Below are positions 26,671 through 34,595 of a stretch of 64,000 bases of DNA, piece by piece (positions within the stretch are counted from its first letter, which is position 1; each line of letters opens with the position of its first letter). Origin of the DNA: Sphingobium faniae. Its GTDB lineage: Bacteria > Pseudomonadota > Alphaproteobacteria > Sphingomonadales > Sphingomonadaceae. The stretch lies in NCBI GenBank assembly GCA_900100475.1, contig FMTU01000008.1, positions 189,774 to 253,773 of the forward strand, in the 5' to 3' direction. Under the pieces are notes generated by a model that made no database searches, was not told the origin of the DNA, and was given only the letters and a program-made list of their open reading frames with translations. The position numbers and the translations under genes are program-made.

Positions 26671-28125
26671 ATGGCTGTAAGCGACGTCAAACTGAAGCAT
26701 CCCGACAGACTTTTCATCGGCGGCCAGTGGGTCGCGCCCTCGACGGACCGGCGGTTCGGCATCATCCATCCGGGTACAGGCGAATTGGCGCTCAGCATGC
26801 CGGAAGCGCGCGAAGAGGATATGGAACGCGCCGTCGCGGCCGCCCGCCGCGCCTTCGACCAAGGACCGTGGCCGCGCATGAGCCAGGGCGAGCGCAACGC
26901 CGTGCTGCTGCGGTGGGCCGACGCCATCGAGGCGCGCGCCGACGATCTCGCCAATGCCTATTCGACCGAGATCGGCATTCCGATCAGCACCACGCGCTAC
27001 ACGGCCGCGGCCCTGCCGGGCATCCTGCGCGGCGCGGTCGAAACCGCCCGCGCCTATCGCTTCGTCGATGAACGGCCCGCGACAGGCGGCAAGGCGCTGG
27101 TCACGCGCGAGCCTGTCGGCGTCGTCGCGGCGATCGTGCCGTGGAACTTCCCCGCAAGCCTTGGCCTCGTGAAGATCGCCCCGGCGCTGGCGGTCGGCTG
27201 CACCGTCGTGGTGAAGCCTTCGCCCGAAGCGCCTCTGGACCTGATCCTGATGGCGGAATGTCTGGAGGATGCGGGTCTGCCCGAAGGCGTGCTCTCGATC
27301 GTGCAGGCGGACCGCGATGTCGGCGACCGGCTGGTGCGCGACCCGCGCATCGACAAGGTGAGCTTCACCGGATCGACCGCCGCCGGCCGCCATATCGGCG
27401 CCGTCTGCATGGAACGAGTGGCGCGCGTCAGTCTGGAACTGGGCGGGAAATCGGCGGCGATCGTGCTGGACGATATGGACATGGCGCAGGTCGTTCCGGG
27501 CCTCACGCGCATGTCTACGCTGCTTGGCGGTCAGGCCTGCATGGCGCTGACCCGCGTGCTCGTGTCCGAGAAACGCGCCGAAGAACTGGAGGCGGGCCTC
27601 GCCGCCGCCTATGCCGCGATCAAGGTCGGCGACCCTTTCGACCCCGCGACGCAGATGGGACCGCTGGCGACGGAGCGACAGCGCGACCGGGTCGAAGCTT
27701 ATATCGCGACGGGCAAGGCGCAGGGCGCGCGGCTGGCGACCGGCGGCGGACGCCCCGCATATGGCCAGGGCGGTTTTTTCGTGGAGCCGACGGTCTTCAC
27801 GCATGTCACCTCCGACATGACGATCGCGCGCGAGGAGATTTTCGGTCCGGTCATCAGCGTGCTGCGCTATCGTGACGAGGAAGAGGCGGTCGCCATGGCC
27901 AATGATTCCGCTTATGGCCTCAACGGCGCGATCTTCACCGCCGATCAGGACAAGTTCCACGCGCTCGCGCGCCGTATCCGCTCCGGCACCGTCGCGCAGA
28001 ATGCGATCGGGCCGCAGGCAGGCCTCCCCTTCGGCGGTTACAAGCAATCGGGCATCGGCCGCGAGGGCAGTCCGGAAGCCTTCGACCTCTACACGGAGGT
28101 CAAAACCCTCTATCTGGCGGCCTGA
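26671..28125 (+). CDS. NAD(P)-dependent aldehyde dehydrogenase 1
   Basis: A 484-residue aldehyde dehydrogenase that oxidises an aldehyde to its acid. Cofactor-loop text VPWNFPASLGLVKIAPALA, the FTGSTAAGRHI nucleotide site, general base LELGGKS (Glu256) and nucleophile GGQACMALTR (Cys290) are all intact. ATG 26671 is preferred because GAGGAGG lies nine bases upstream; ATG 26617 is in frame and would add 18 residues. It is closely related to aldehyde dehydrogenase 3 of this window (34596). Beside the linalool dehydratase-like gene it is a candidate geranial-type dehydrogenase, by inference. Confidence 0.9.
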   Translation: MAVSDVKLKHPDRLFIGGQWVAPSTDRRFGIIHPGTGELALSMPEAREEDMERAVAAARRAFDQGPWPRMSQGERNAVLLRWADAIEARADDLANAYSTEIGIPISTTRYTAAALPGILRGAVETARAYRFVDERPATGGKALVTREPVGVVAAIVPWNFPASLGLVKIAPALAVGCTVVVKPSPEAPLDLILMAECLEDAGLPEGVLSIVQADRDVGDRLVRDPRIDKVSFTGSTAAGRHIGAVCMERVARVSLELGGKSAAIVLDDMDMAQVVPGLTRMSTLLGGQACMALTRVLVSEKRAEELEAGLAAAYAAIKVGDPFDPATQMGPLATERQRDRVEAYIATGKAQGARLATGGGRPAYGQGGFFVEPTVFTHVTSDMTIAREEIFGPVISVLRYRDEEEAVAMANDSAYGLNGAIFTADQDKFHALARRIRSGTVAQNAIGPQAGLPFGGYKQSGIGREGSPEAFDLYTEVKTLYLAA

Positions 28126-28127
28126 GC

Positions 28128-29333
28128 ATGACGACGATCCCAGCCTGCGCCGCCAGACCTTATCATGTCGCTGTGCCGGACGGGAAACTGCGCTGGATCG
28201 CGCAGCGCGTTCGCGATTATCCGTGGGACCGGATGCCGGATGCGGGTGGCTGGACCTGCGGAACATCCGTGACCTTCCTGCGGGAACTGGCAGATTATTG
28301 GGTCGACGGCTTCGATTGGCGCGCGGTGGAGCGCGGCCTCAACCGCTATCCGCAGTTCAAGGCGGAAATCGACGGGATCGACGTCCATTTCTATCATGTC
28401 CGCAGCGCCATGCCTGATGCCAGGCCGTTGCTGCTCCTGCATGGCTGGCCGGGATCGGTGGTCGAATTTCTCCATCTTGTCGACGCCCTCACCGATCCGG
28501 TGGCGCATGGCGGGCGCGAGAGGGACGCCTTCCACCTCGTGATCCCCTCGCTGCCGGGCTTCGCCTTCTCCGGCAAGCCTCCTGGGCCGGTCGCTCCTGG
28601 GCAAATGGCCCACATGTTTTCGGCGTTGATGACCAAAACGCTCGGATATGAGCAGTTTATCGTTCAGGGCGGTGACTGGGGGGCGATCATTGCGACACTC
28701 ATGGGACATCTTGACGACGGTCATGTGGACGGCATCCACCTCAACATGGTCGTCCCTGACTTCGTTCGCGAACCCCAGGGGATTGAGGAAGAAAATTGGA
28801 CCCGCCAGCGCGCCGCGACGCAACGGCAGGAATCCGCCTATGGCCTGATACAGGGGACGAAGCCGCAAACGCTGGGTTTCGCCATGACCGACAGCCCCGT
28901 GGGCGTCGCGGCCTGGATCGTCGAGAAATTCGCCGGCTGGTCCGATCTTCCCCGCGCCCCGGACGGGCAGCCGGATATTCAGGCGGTCTACAGTTTCGAT
29001 CAATTGCTGACGAACATCATGCTCTATCTGGTCGAAGACAGTTTCGTCACCGCGGCCTGGATCTATCGCGGGTTCAACGACGCATTTCCCGCATCGCCCT
29101 TCGCAACCGGCGCCCGCTGTCCCGCGCCGACGGCAATTGCGGCCTTCCACGATCCGCTGATGCCGCCGCCGCCGCGCAGCATGGCCGATCGCAATTACAA
29201 TGTCGTCCAATGGAACGACATGCCCCATGGCGGCCATTTCGCCGCGCTCGAAAGACCGCGCGACCTGCTCGACGATTTGCGCCGCTTTGCGGCATTGCTG
29301 GCGAAACGATCATCCCCGGAAGATGGCTCATAA
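28128..29333 (+). CDS. Epoxide hydrolase (EHN-type alpha/beta-hydrolase)
   Basis: A 401-residue hydrolase that opens epoxides to diols. The epoxide-hydrolase N-terminal lid domain is at about 10-90 (RWIAQRVRDYPWD). The oxyanion motif HGWPGS is at 105-110, the nucleophile motif QGGDWGA gives Asp183, and the late motif HGGHFAALE gives His370. Bacterial relatives include limonene-related and juvenile-hormone-type epoxide hydrolases. It starts two bases after the aldehyde dehydrogenase stop and so belongs to the same operon. Together with two P450s nearby, an epoxidation/hydrolysis step is plausible. Confidence 0.88.
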   Translation: MTTIPACAARPYHVAVPDGKLRWIAQRVRDYPWDRMPDAGGWTCGTSVTFLRELADYWVDGFDWRAVERGLNRYPQFKAEIDGIDVHFYHVRSAMPDARPLLLLHGWPGSVVEFLHLVDALTDPVAHGGRERDAFHLVIPSLPGFAFSGKPPGPVAPGQMAHMFSALMTKTLGYEQFIVQGGDWGAIIATLMGHLDDGHVDGIHLNMVVPDFVREPQGIEEENWTRQRAATQRQESAYGLIQGTKPQTLGFAMTDSPVGVAAWIVEKFAGWSDLPRAPDGQPDIQAVYSFDQLLTNIMLYLVEDSFVTAAWIYRGFNDAFPASPFATGARCPAPTAIAAFHDPLMPPPPRSMADRNYNVVQWNDMPHGGHFAALERPRDLLDDLRRFAALLAKRSSPEDGS

Positions 29334-29373
29334 ACCGGCGGAGGGCGAGGGATCGGCGAAGCTCGACCGGCTT

Positions 29374-30579
29374 TCATTTTCCGGTCAACATCGCCGGCAT
29401 GATCAGCCAGCCGTTGATGAGACCCATGGTCGGGAATCGCCGGGCCTTGCGATTGTCGATGGAATAGTCCGAAACCCGGCTCAGGAACACGCGGACCATG
29501 GTGCAGATCTCGGCATGGCCCAGGGTCGCGCCGATGCAGCGATGCGGCCCCGCGCCAAAGGCGAGATGCTGGCGCGCGTTGAGCCGGTCGAGGTCGACCC
29601 GATCGGGATTTTCGAACCGCTCCTCATCATAGCTGCCGCTCGCGAACATCAGCAGAATGCGCTCGCCAGGCATGAGCTTCTGCCCGCGCAGTTCCGTTTC
29701 CTGCATGACGGTGCGCGCCAGACCGCCCGTCACCGGCGTGAAATAACGCAGCCACTCATGCACCGCCTGGTCGAGAAATTTCCTGTCCTCGACCAGCCGG
29801 TCCCACAGATGGGGCTTGTCGCACAGCCAGTGCAATGCGCTGGCGGCGGTGGCGGCCGTGGTGTCGAAGCCGCCGAAAACCAGCGGCATGACCATCGACC
29901 GGGCAATGTCGGGGTCGATCGGCGCGCCGTCGATCCGGGCATTGGCGATGGCGCTGAGGATATCGCCACGCGGGGCGCCCCGCCGCTCCCCCATCAATTG
30001 CTCGACGCGGCGGCCGATGCGCAGCCTTGCCTCCAGCGGATAATCGGGATGATCGGTGGGGAGGAAGCCCGCCAGCGCCGCCGCCATATAATCGCGCCAT
30101 TCTTCGGGCGGGATGCCGACCATGCGAAGCACGGTCTGGGCCGCGACCGGAATCGTGTAATCCTCCACCAGATCACCGCCGCCCTGCCCTGTCATGCGGT
30201 CCATGCATTCATGGGCGAGTATCTCCGCCTCATCTATCCAATGGCGCAACCTGTCGATCGGGAAATGCGGCTGTTCGATCTTTCGCAGCGCGCCATGCTT
30301 GGGCGGATCGCTTTCATTGAGGTGGAATTTGATCGGGCTGGGCGGAATGCGGACGCCCTGCGGCGTGCCCGGTCCGCCGGTCATGTCATGGTCGCAGGAG
30401 AAGATGGCGGGAGTCCGCTCGATCTCGACAATATCGTCATATTTGGTGGCGACCCAGAAGCCGCCATGCGCTTCTGTCCAGGCCAGCGGCGTTTCCGCGC
30501 GCATCCGCGCCAGGACGCCGCGCCAGTCCCGCGCGAATTCCTCCCCATGCTGATCGAAGGCGACCGTGGGCCGGGTCAT
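29374..30579 (-). CDS. Cytochrome P450 monooxygenase 1
   Basis: A 401-residue soluble bacterial P450. The heme loop FGAGPHRCIGATLG puts the thiolate ligand at Cys348. The I-helix oxygen-activation motif is FGGFDTTAA, and the K-helix ExxR is present in EWLRYFTP (as E-x-x-R). It inserts one oxygen atom into a small lipophilic substrate and needs a ferredoxin and reductase, neither of which is encoded in this window. It is transcribed divergently from the HSD10-like SDR over a gap containing a TTAATG-N6-CATTAA palindrome. Confidence 0.92.
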   Translation of the reverse strand: MTRPTVAFDQHGEEFARDWRGVLARMRAETPLAWTEAHGGFWVATKYDDIVEIERTPAIFSCDHDMTGGPGTPQGVRIPPSPIKFHLNESDPPKHGALRKIEQPHFPIDRLRHWIDEAEILAHECMDRMTGQGGGDLVEDYTIPVAAQTVLRMVGIPPEEWRDYMAAALAGFLPTDHPDYPLEARLRIGRRVEQLMGERRGAPRGDILSAIANARIDGAPIDPDIARSMVMPLVFGGFDTTAATAASALHWLCDKPHLWDRLVEDRKFLDQAVHEWLRYFTPVTGGLARTVMQETELRGQKLMPGERILLMFASGSYDEERFENPDRVDLDRLNARQHLAFGAGPHRCIGATLGHAEICTMVRVFLSRVSDYSIDNRKARRFPTMGLINGWLIMPAMLTGK

Positions 30580-30599
30580 TGCATCTCTCTCCCTTCCTG

Positions 30600-30617
30600 T
30601 TAATGGATAAACATTAA
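30600..30617. promoter_or_regulatory. Regulon palindrome 1 (TTAATGGATAAACATTAA)
   Basis: An 18-bp palindrome with arms TTAATG/CATTAA and six central bases. It lies 21 bp from the P450 start (minus) and 40 bp from the SDR start (plus), so one site can control both divergent genes. The same sequence recurs in five other promoter gaps of the catabolic region. Confidence 0.75.
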
Positions 30618-30656
30618 CATCGCTTCGCGATAATGGGAAGATAGGGGAGAAGAGGG

Positions 30657-31454
30657 ATGAAAGCAGCGGATATGCAGGACGCCGCCGCCATTGTCACGGG
30701 CGGCGCATCAGGCCTTGGCAATGCGAGCGCGCGCGCGCTGGCGGCGGCGGGATTCAAGGTCGCGATCTTTGACGTGAACGGCGAGGCCGGAGCCGCCAAG
30801 GCGGCGGAAATCGGCGGCACCTTCCATCAGGTCGATATCACCAGCGAGGAATCCGTGTTGGCAGGGTTCGAGGCGGCGCGAGCGGTAAACGGCCAGGAAC
30901 GCATATTGGTCCATTGCGCACAGGTTTCAAAGAACGCCAAGTCGATCCGCTTCGACAAGGCGACGGGTGGCTACAAGCGTTTTCCCACAGAAGATTTCGC
31001 GGTCGCGACTTACGGCATTCTGGTCGCCAGCTATCGCATCGCCTCCATCGCCGCGCTGGGCATGGCGAGCGCTGAACCGCTGGAGGACGGCGAGCGCGGC
31101 TGCATCGTCCTCACGAGTTCAGCCGCCGCGCAGGACGGACAGGTCGGCCAGATCGCCTATGGCTCCGCCAAGTCAGGCGTCAATGGCCTGGTCCTGCCGA
31201 TGGCGCGCGACCTGATGGACATCGGCATCCGCGTCAACGCGATCATGCCCGGCATCTTCTCCACGCCGCCGATGCTGGGCGTCAGGGACAAGGTGCCGGA
31301 GATTTTCGCCAATCTCGAAAAGTCGGTGCCTTTCCCCAAGCGCCTCGGCAAGCCGGACGAATTCGCCTCGCTGGTGATGGAACTGGTTCGCAACGGCTAT
31401 TTCAATGGGCAGGTGATCCGGCTTGACGGCGCGATCCGGATGCCGCCGCGCTAG
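30657..31454 (+). CDS. HSD10-like short-chain dehydrogenase (3-hydroxyacyl-CoA dehydrogenase type)
   Basis: A 265-residue NAD-dependent dehydrogenase of the 17-beta-HSD10/FadB2x group, which oxidises 3-hydroxyacyl-CoAs, including methyl-branched ones. Cofactor motif TGGASGLGNA (14-23), active-site Ser155, Tyr168 and Lys172 (YGSAK), and the family ending RLDGAIRMPPR are present. The usual NNAG loop after strand 4 reads HCAQ (86-89), an unusual substitution. The TAG stop lies at the first bases of repeat copy B. It probably supplies the third step of beta-oxidation for the pathway. Confidence 0.85.
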   Translation: MKAADMQDAAAIVTGGASGLGNASARALAAAGFKVAIFDVNGEAGAAKAAEIGGTFHQVDITSEESVLAGFEAARAVNGQERILVHCAQVSKNAKSIRFDKATGGYKRFPTEDFAVATYGILVASYRIASIAALGMASAEPLEDGERGCIVLTSSAAAQDGQVGQIAYGSAKSGVNGLVLPMARDLMDIGIRVNAIMPGIFSTPPMLGVRDKVPEIFANLEKSVPFPKRLGKPDEFASLVMELVRNGYFNGQVIRLDGAIRMPPR

Positions 31455-31553
31455 AGTCGTTCCGGTTCTGATTGAACCGAAACGCCTCTAAATTATCCTT
31501 TGATTACTGTGATTTCCGAGTCGCCAGATGATTCCATCCGGCTCGAAATCGTT
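31452..31553. repeat. Two-hairpin intergenic repeat, copy B (inverted)
   Basis: Inverted copy of the unit at 14047-14146, about 95% identical over 100 bp and with both hairpins conserved. It occupies the whole gap between the SDR (+) and the thiolase (-). The SDR stop TAG (31452-31454) is inside the unit, and the thiolase stop (31554-31556) abuts it. It probably acts as a two-way terminator. Confidence 0.85.
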
Positions 31554-32816
31554 CTAGGGCCGCACCCGCTCGATGATGATGGCCGGGGCCATGCCTCCGG
31601 CCGCGCACATGGTGATGAGCGCATAGCGGCCGCCGCTGCGTTCCAGTTCGTCCAGCGCGGTGCCGATCAGGATCGCGCCGGTTGCGCCGATGGGATGGCC
31701 AAGCGCAATCGCCCCGCCATTGATGTTCACCCTGTCGCGGTCCAGCCGCAGGTCGCGGATGAACTTTTCCGCCACGACAGCGAAGGCTTCGTTCACTTCC
31801 CAGACGTCGATGTCGGACGTGGCCAGCCCCGCGCGGTCCAGCGCCTTGCGCGCCGCCGGCACCGGCGCGTTCAGGCTGAGCGTCGGCGAATCCCCCATGT
31901 TGACCGATGCGACGATGCGCGCCCGCGGCGTCCAGCCCCGGCGCGCCGCATGACCCGCCGATGCCAGCAACAGCGCGGCGGAACCATCGACAATGCCCGA
32001 ACTGCTGCCAGCGTGATGGATGGGCTGCCAGTGCAGGCCGGGACAGACGCGCCGGATCATGTCGCCATAGGTCGTGCCGTCCTCCAGCATCGCCATCGCC
32101 GCGATCTTGCCGAAAGACGGCTCCAGCGCGGCAAGACCTTCGGCGGTCGTGCCGGGCCGGGGATATTCGTCCCGGCCAAGGACTATGCCGCCGTCGCGGT
32201 TGCGGACCGGCACGATGCTGCGGCCGAACCGGCCCCCGGCGATGGCGCGCGCGGCCCGCTGCTGGCTTTCGAGGGCGAAAGCGTCCGTGTCGGCGCGGGT
32301 GATGCCCTCCATCGCCGCGATGGCGTCGGCGGCCACGCCATTTTGCGAGAAGGGATGGAGAGCCAACAGATCGGGATTGCCGCCATGCGTGCCATAGGGT
32401 CGTCCTTCATTCGCCTGTGCTTCCATGGCGAAGATAGCGGGATGGAGCGACATCATTTCCGTGCCGCCCGCGATGATGCAGTCTTCCAGCCCCGCCATGA
32501 TCTGCCCGGCGGCGATGCCGGTGGCGGTGATCCCGCCGCCGCAGAAACGGTCGATCGTCATGCCGCTGACCGACATGTCGAAGCCCGCCAGCAACGCGCT
32601 CATCCGGCCAAGATTGCTGCCCTGCAACCCCCGCTGGATGCTGGTCGACCAGATGATGTCGTCAACCTCCGGCGTATCCATGCCGTTGCGGTCGCGCAGT
32701 GCGCCGAGTACCGTCGCGCCCAGATGTTGCGGATGGCAATGGGACAGGGCGCCCTTCCCCGGCTTGCCGATGCCGCGCGGGGTGCGGACGGCGTCGATGA
32801 TATAGGCTTCAGGCAT
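31554..32816 (-). CDS. Thiolase (acetyl-CoA acyltransferase)
   Basis: A 420-residue thiolase, which cleaves 3-ketoacyl-CoA to acetyl- or propionyl-CoA and a shortened acyl-CoA. The nucleophile is Cys92 (DRFCGGG). The other catalytic residues are His374 (GHPIGATG) and Cys404 (CAAGGMAP). The sequence starts EAYIIDAVRTPRG. It is encoded downstream of aldehyde dehydrogenase 2 on the minus strand and completes the beta-oxidation set of the cluster. Confidence 0.92.
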   Translation of the reverse strand: MPEAYIIDAVRTPRGIGKPGKGALSHCHPQHLGATVLGALRDRNGMDTPEVDDIIWSTSIQRGLQGSNLGRMSALLAGFDMSVSGMTIDRFCGGGITATGIAAGQIMAGLEDCIIAGGTEMMSLHPAIFAMEAQANEGRPYGTHGGNPDLLALHPFSQNGVAADAIAAMEGITRADTDAFALESQQRAARAIAGGRFGRSIVPVRNRDGGIVLGRDEYPRPGTTAEGLAALEPSFGKIAAMAMLEDGTTYGDMIRRVCPGLHWQPIHHAGSSSGIVDGSAALLLASAGHAARRGWTPRARIVASVNMGDSPTLSLNAPVPAARKALDRAGLATSDIDVWEVNEAFAVVAEKFIRDLRLDRDRVNINGGAIALGHPIGATGAILIGTALDELERSGGRYALITMCAAGGMAPAIIIERVRP

Positions 32817-32843
32817 TTTCGGTTTCCGATCGGCTCAAGAAAT

Positions 32844-32907
32844 TCAGGCGAAGCCGATGACGCCGCGCGCGACCTCACCGCCAGCGAGAGGGTCTGCGAC
32901 ATCGGTT
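32844..32907 (-). pseudogene. Possible remnant of a zinc-type alcohol dehydrogenase C-terminus
   Basis: In the 109-bp gap between aldehyde dehydrogenase 2 and the thiolase, the minus strand encodes DVADPLAGGEVARGVIGFA before a stop at 32844-32846. This has the shape of the final helix and strand of medium-chain zinc alcohol dehydrogenases, which often end ...LxAGEVxRGVIxF. A stop codon precedes it, so only the tail remains. It would fit deletion of an alcohol dehydrogenase gene from this operon. The evidence is short and tentative. Confidence 0.3.
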
Positions 32908-32925
32908 CATTGAGGTGCTCGCGCA

Positions 32926-34407
32926 TCATCCCCATGGGATGTAGATATTCTTGGTGCGGAGAAATTCCTCGATCCCGGCCCGGCCGCCTTCCCGGCCGGA
33001 GCCGCTCTGCTTATAGCCGCCAAAGGGCGCCTGCACCGGCATGGGCGGAAAGGCGTTGACGCCGATATAGCCTGCCTCCAATGCCCCGGCGACGCGATGC
33101 GCGCGGCCAAGATCGGTGGTGTGGACATAGCCGGCCAGCCCATAGCTGCTGTCATTCGCCTTGGCGACGGCATCGGCCTCATCGCTGAAGCGGATGATCG
33201 ACAGCACCGGGCCGAAGACTTCCTCCCGCGCGATGCCCGCATCATTGGCGACATCGCCAAACACGGTCGGCGCGACATAATAGCCATTGGCCAGATCGCC
33301 GCCCAGCAGTTCCCCGTCCAGCCGCTCGCCGCCCGCCAGCAGCTTTCCCTCGCCCGCCTGCCGCGCATCGGCAATGCGGGCCAGGATGCGGTCGACCGCG
33401 CCCTGGCTGATGACCGGGCCGGTCACCGTGCCCGCTTCGAATGGACTGCCGACCCTGGCCGCGCGCACGATGTCGACGACCTTCCCGACGAAACGATCGT
33501 AGATGGCGTCCTCGACCAGCAGGCGCGTGGGGAACAGGCAGCCCTGCCCGGCATGAACGACGCAACCCATCATCGCCGCCATGCCCGCCGCCCTGTCGAG
33601 ATCGGCATCGGCAAAGACCAGATTGGCCGACTTGCCGCCCAGTTCGGTGACGACCGGCGTCGCGTTCTCCGCCGCGCCGCGCAGCACATGACGTGCCGTT
33701 GAAAGCCCGCCGGTGAAGCTGATCTTGCCGATTCGCGGATCGCCGATCAACGCCTGAGCCGTCGCCGCGCCGCCCGTCACCACATTGAACAGGCCCGGCG
33801 GCAGGCCCGCTTCCTCGAAGATGTCGGCCAGCACCATGGTCGCGAACGGCCCCAGTTCCGGCGGCTTGACGATGACAGCATTGCCTGCGGCAAGCGCCGG
33901 ACCCAGCTTCATCAGCGCGCTCGTGATCGGCCCGTTCCAACTGGTGATGCCCAGCACCACGCCATAGGGTTCATGCGTCGTATAATCCAGAACGCCCGCG
34001 CCCAGTGGGATGGTCGCGCCTTCGATCTTGTCGATCCAGCCGGCATAATAGGTGAGATGTTCGGTCCCCGCGGCCATGGCCGCGGGATTGAACAGCGCCC
34101 CTGTTTCATGGGAGGCGATGGTGGCCAGTTCCTCGGCGCGCGCCGTGATCATGCGCGCCGCGCTCAGCAACAGATCGCGCCGCTGCCGGTTCGGCATGGC
34201 TATCCACGCTCTTTGCGCGATCCGGGCGGACTGGATCGCGGCGTCAGCCTCCACCGCGCCGCCGACCGGGAACGCGCCCAGGACCCCGCCGTTGACAGGG
34301 CTGATGTGGGTCAGTTCTCCTTCGCTGCCGCTGCCGATCCGCTCACCGCCGATCCGCATCGCCGCGCTGGCGAATATCGGATGGTCCGCCCGGGGCGTTA
34401 TGACCAT
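32926..34407 (-). CDS. NAD(P)-dependent aldehyde dehydrogenase 2
   Basis: A 493-residue aldehyde dehydrogenase from a different subfamily from the other two here, closer in style to aromatic (vanillin or benzaldehyde) aldehyde dehydrogenases. General base ELGGKS (Glu255) and nucleophile GQGCLFPTR (Cys290) are intact, and ITSWNGPI marks the cofactor and oxyanion region. It heads the minus-strand pair with the thiolase. Its promoter gap with aldehyde dehydrogenase 3 holds two regulon palindromes. Confidence 0.92.
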   Translation of the reverse strand: MVITPRADHPIFASAAMRIGGERIGSGSEGELTHISPVNGGVLGAFPVGGAVEADAAIQSARIAQRAWIAMPNRQRRDLLLSAARMITARAEELATIASHETGALFNPAAMAAGTEHLTYYAGWIDKIEGATIPLGAGVLDYTTHEPYGVVLGITSWNGPITSALMKLGPALAAGNAVIVKPPELGPFATMVLADIFEEAGLPPGLFNVVTGGAATAQALIGDPRIGKISFTGGLSTARHVLRGAAENATPVVTELGGKSANLVFADADLDRAAGMAAMMGCVVHAGQGCLFPTRLLVEDAIYDRFVGKVVDIVRAARVGSPFEAGTVTGPVISQGAVDRILARIADARQAGEGKLLAGGERLDGELLGGDLANGYYVAPTVFGDVANDAGIAREEVFGPVLSIIRFSDEADAVAKANDSSYGLAGYVHTTDLGRAHRVAGALEAGYIGVNAFPPMPVQAPFGGYKQSGSGREGGRAGIEEFLRTKNIYIPWG

Positions 34408-34444
34408 AGCTCTCTCTCCCCATCCCCCTCTTGGGGGAAATGAA

Positions 34445-34462
34445 TTAATGCATATCCATTAT
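34445..34462. promoter_or_regulatory. Regulon palindrome 2 (TTAATG-N6-CATTAT)
   Basis: An 18-bp site with one arm perfect and one base changed in the other. It lies 38 bp upstream of aldehyde dehydrogenase 2 (minus). On that strand ATAATG could serve as the -10 element. Confidence 0.65.
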
Positions 34463-34525
34463 CCTGCGCGGGCCTGTTTGGCCAGAGCCATTCGCACCGC
34501 GATGCCAACGCCATGCAAATGCCGT

Positions 34526-34567
34526 TTGCAAAGCCCCTGATATTCGCTATTAATGTATGAACATTAA
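34526..34567 (+). promoter_or_regulatory. Promoter with regulon palindrome 3 before aldehyde dehydrogenase 3
   Basis: A -35 candidate TTGCAA (34526-34531) and a -10 candidate ATTAAT (34549-34554) are separated by 17 bp. The palindrome TTAATGTATGAACATTAA (34550-34567) overlaps the -10, so a protein bound there would block transcription. The gene starts 29 bp later with AGGAGAGG as its ribosome-binding site. Confidence 0.7.
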
Positions 34568-34595
34568 AAATACCGACAAAAGGAGAGGGCGAAAA

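Noticed and set aside
31500..33059. A 519-codon plus-strand frame starting in repeat copy B
   Set aside because: It runs antisense to the thiolase. Its first residues only reflect translation through the repeat, and the same peptide appears at the other repeat copy.
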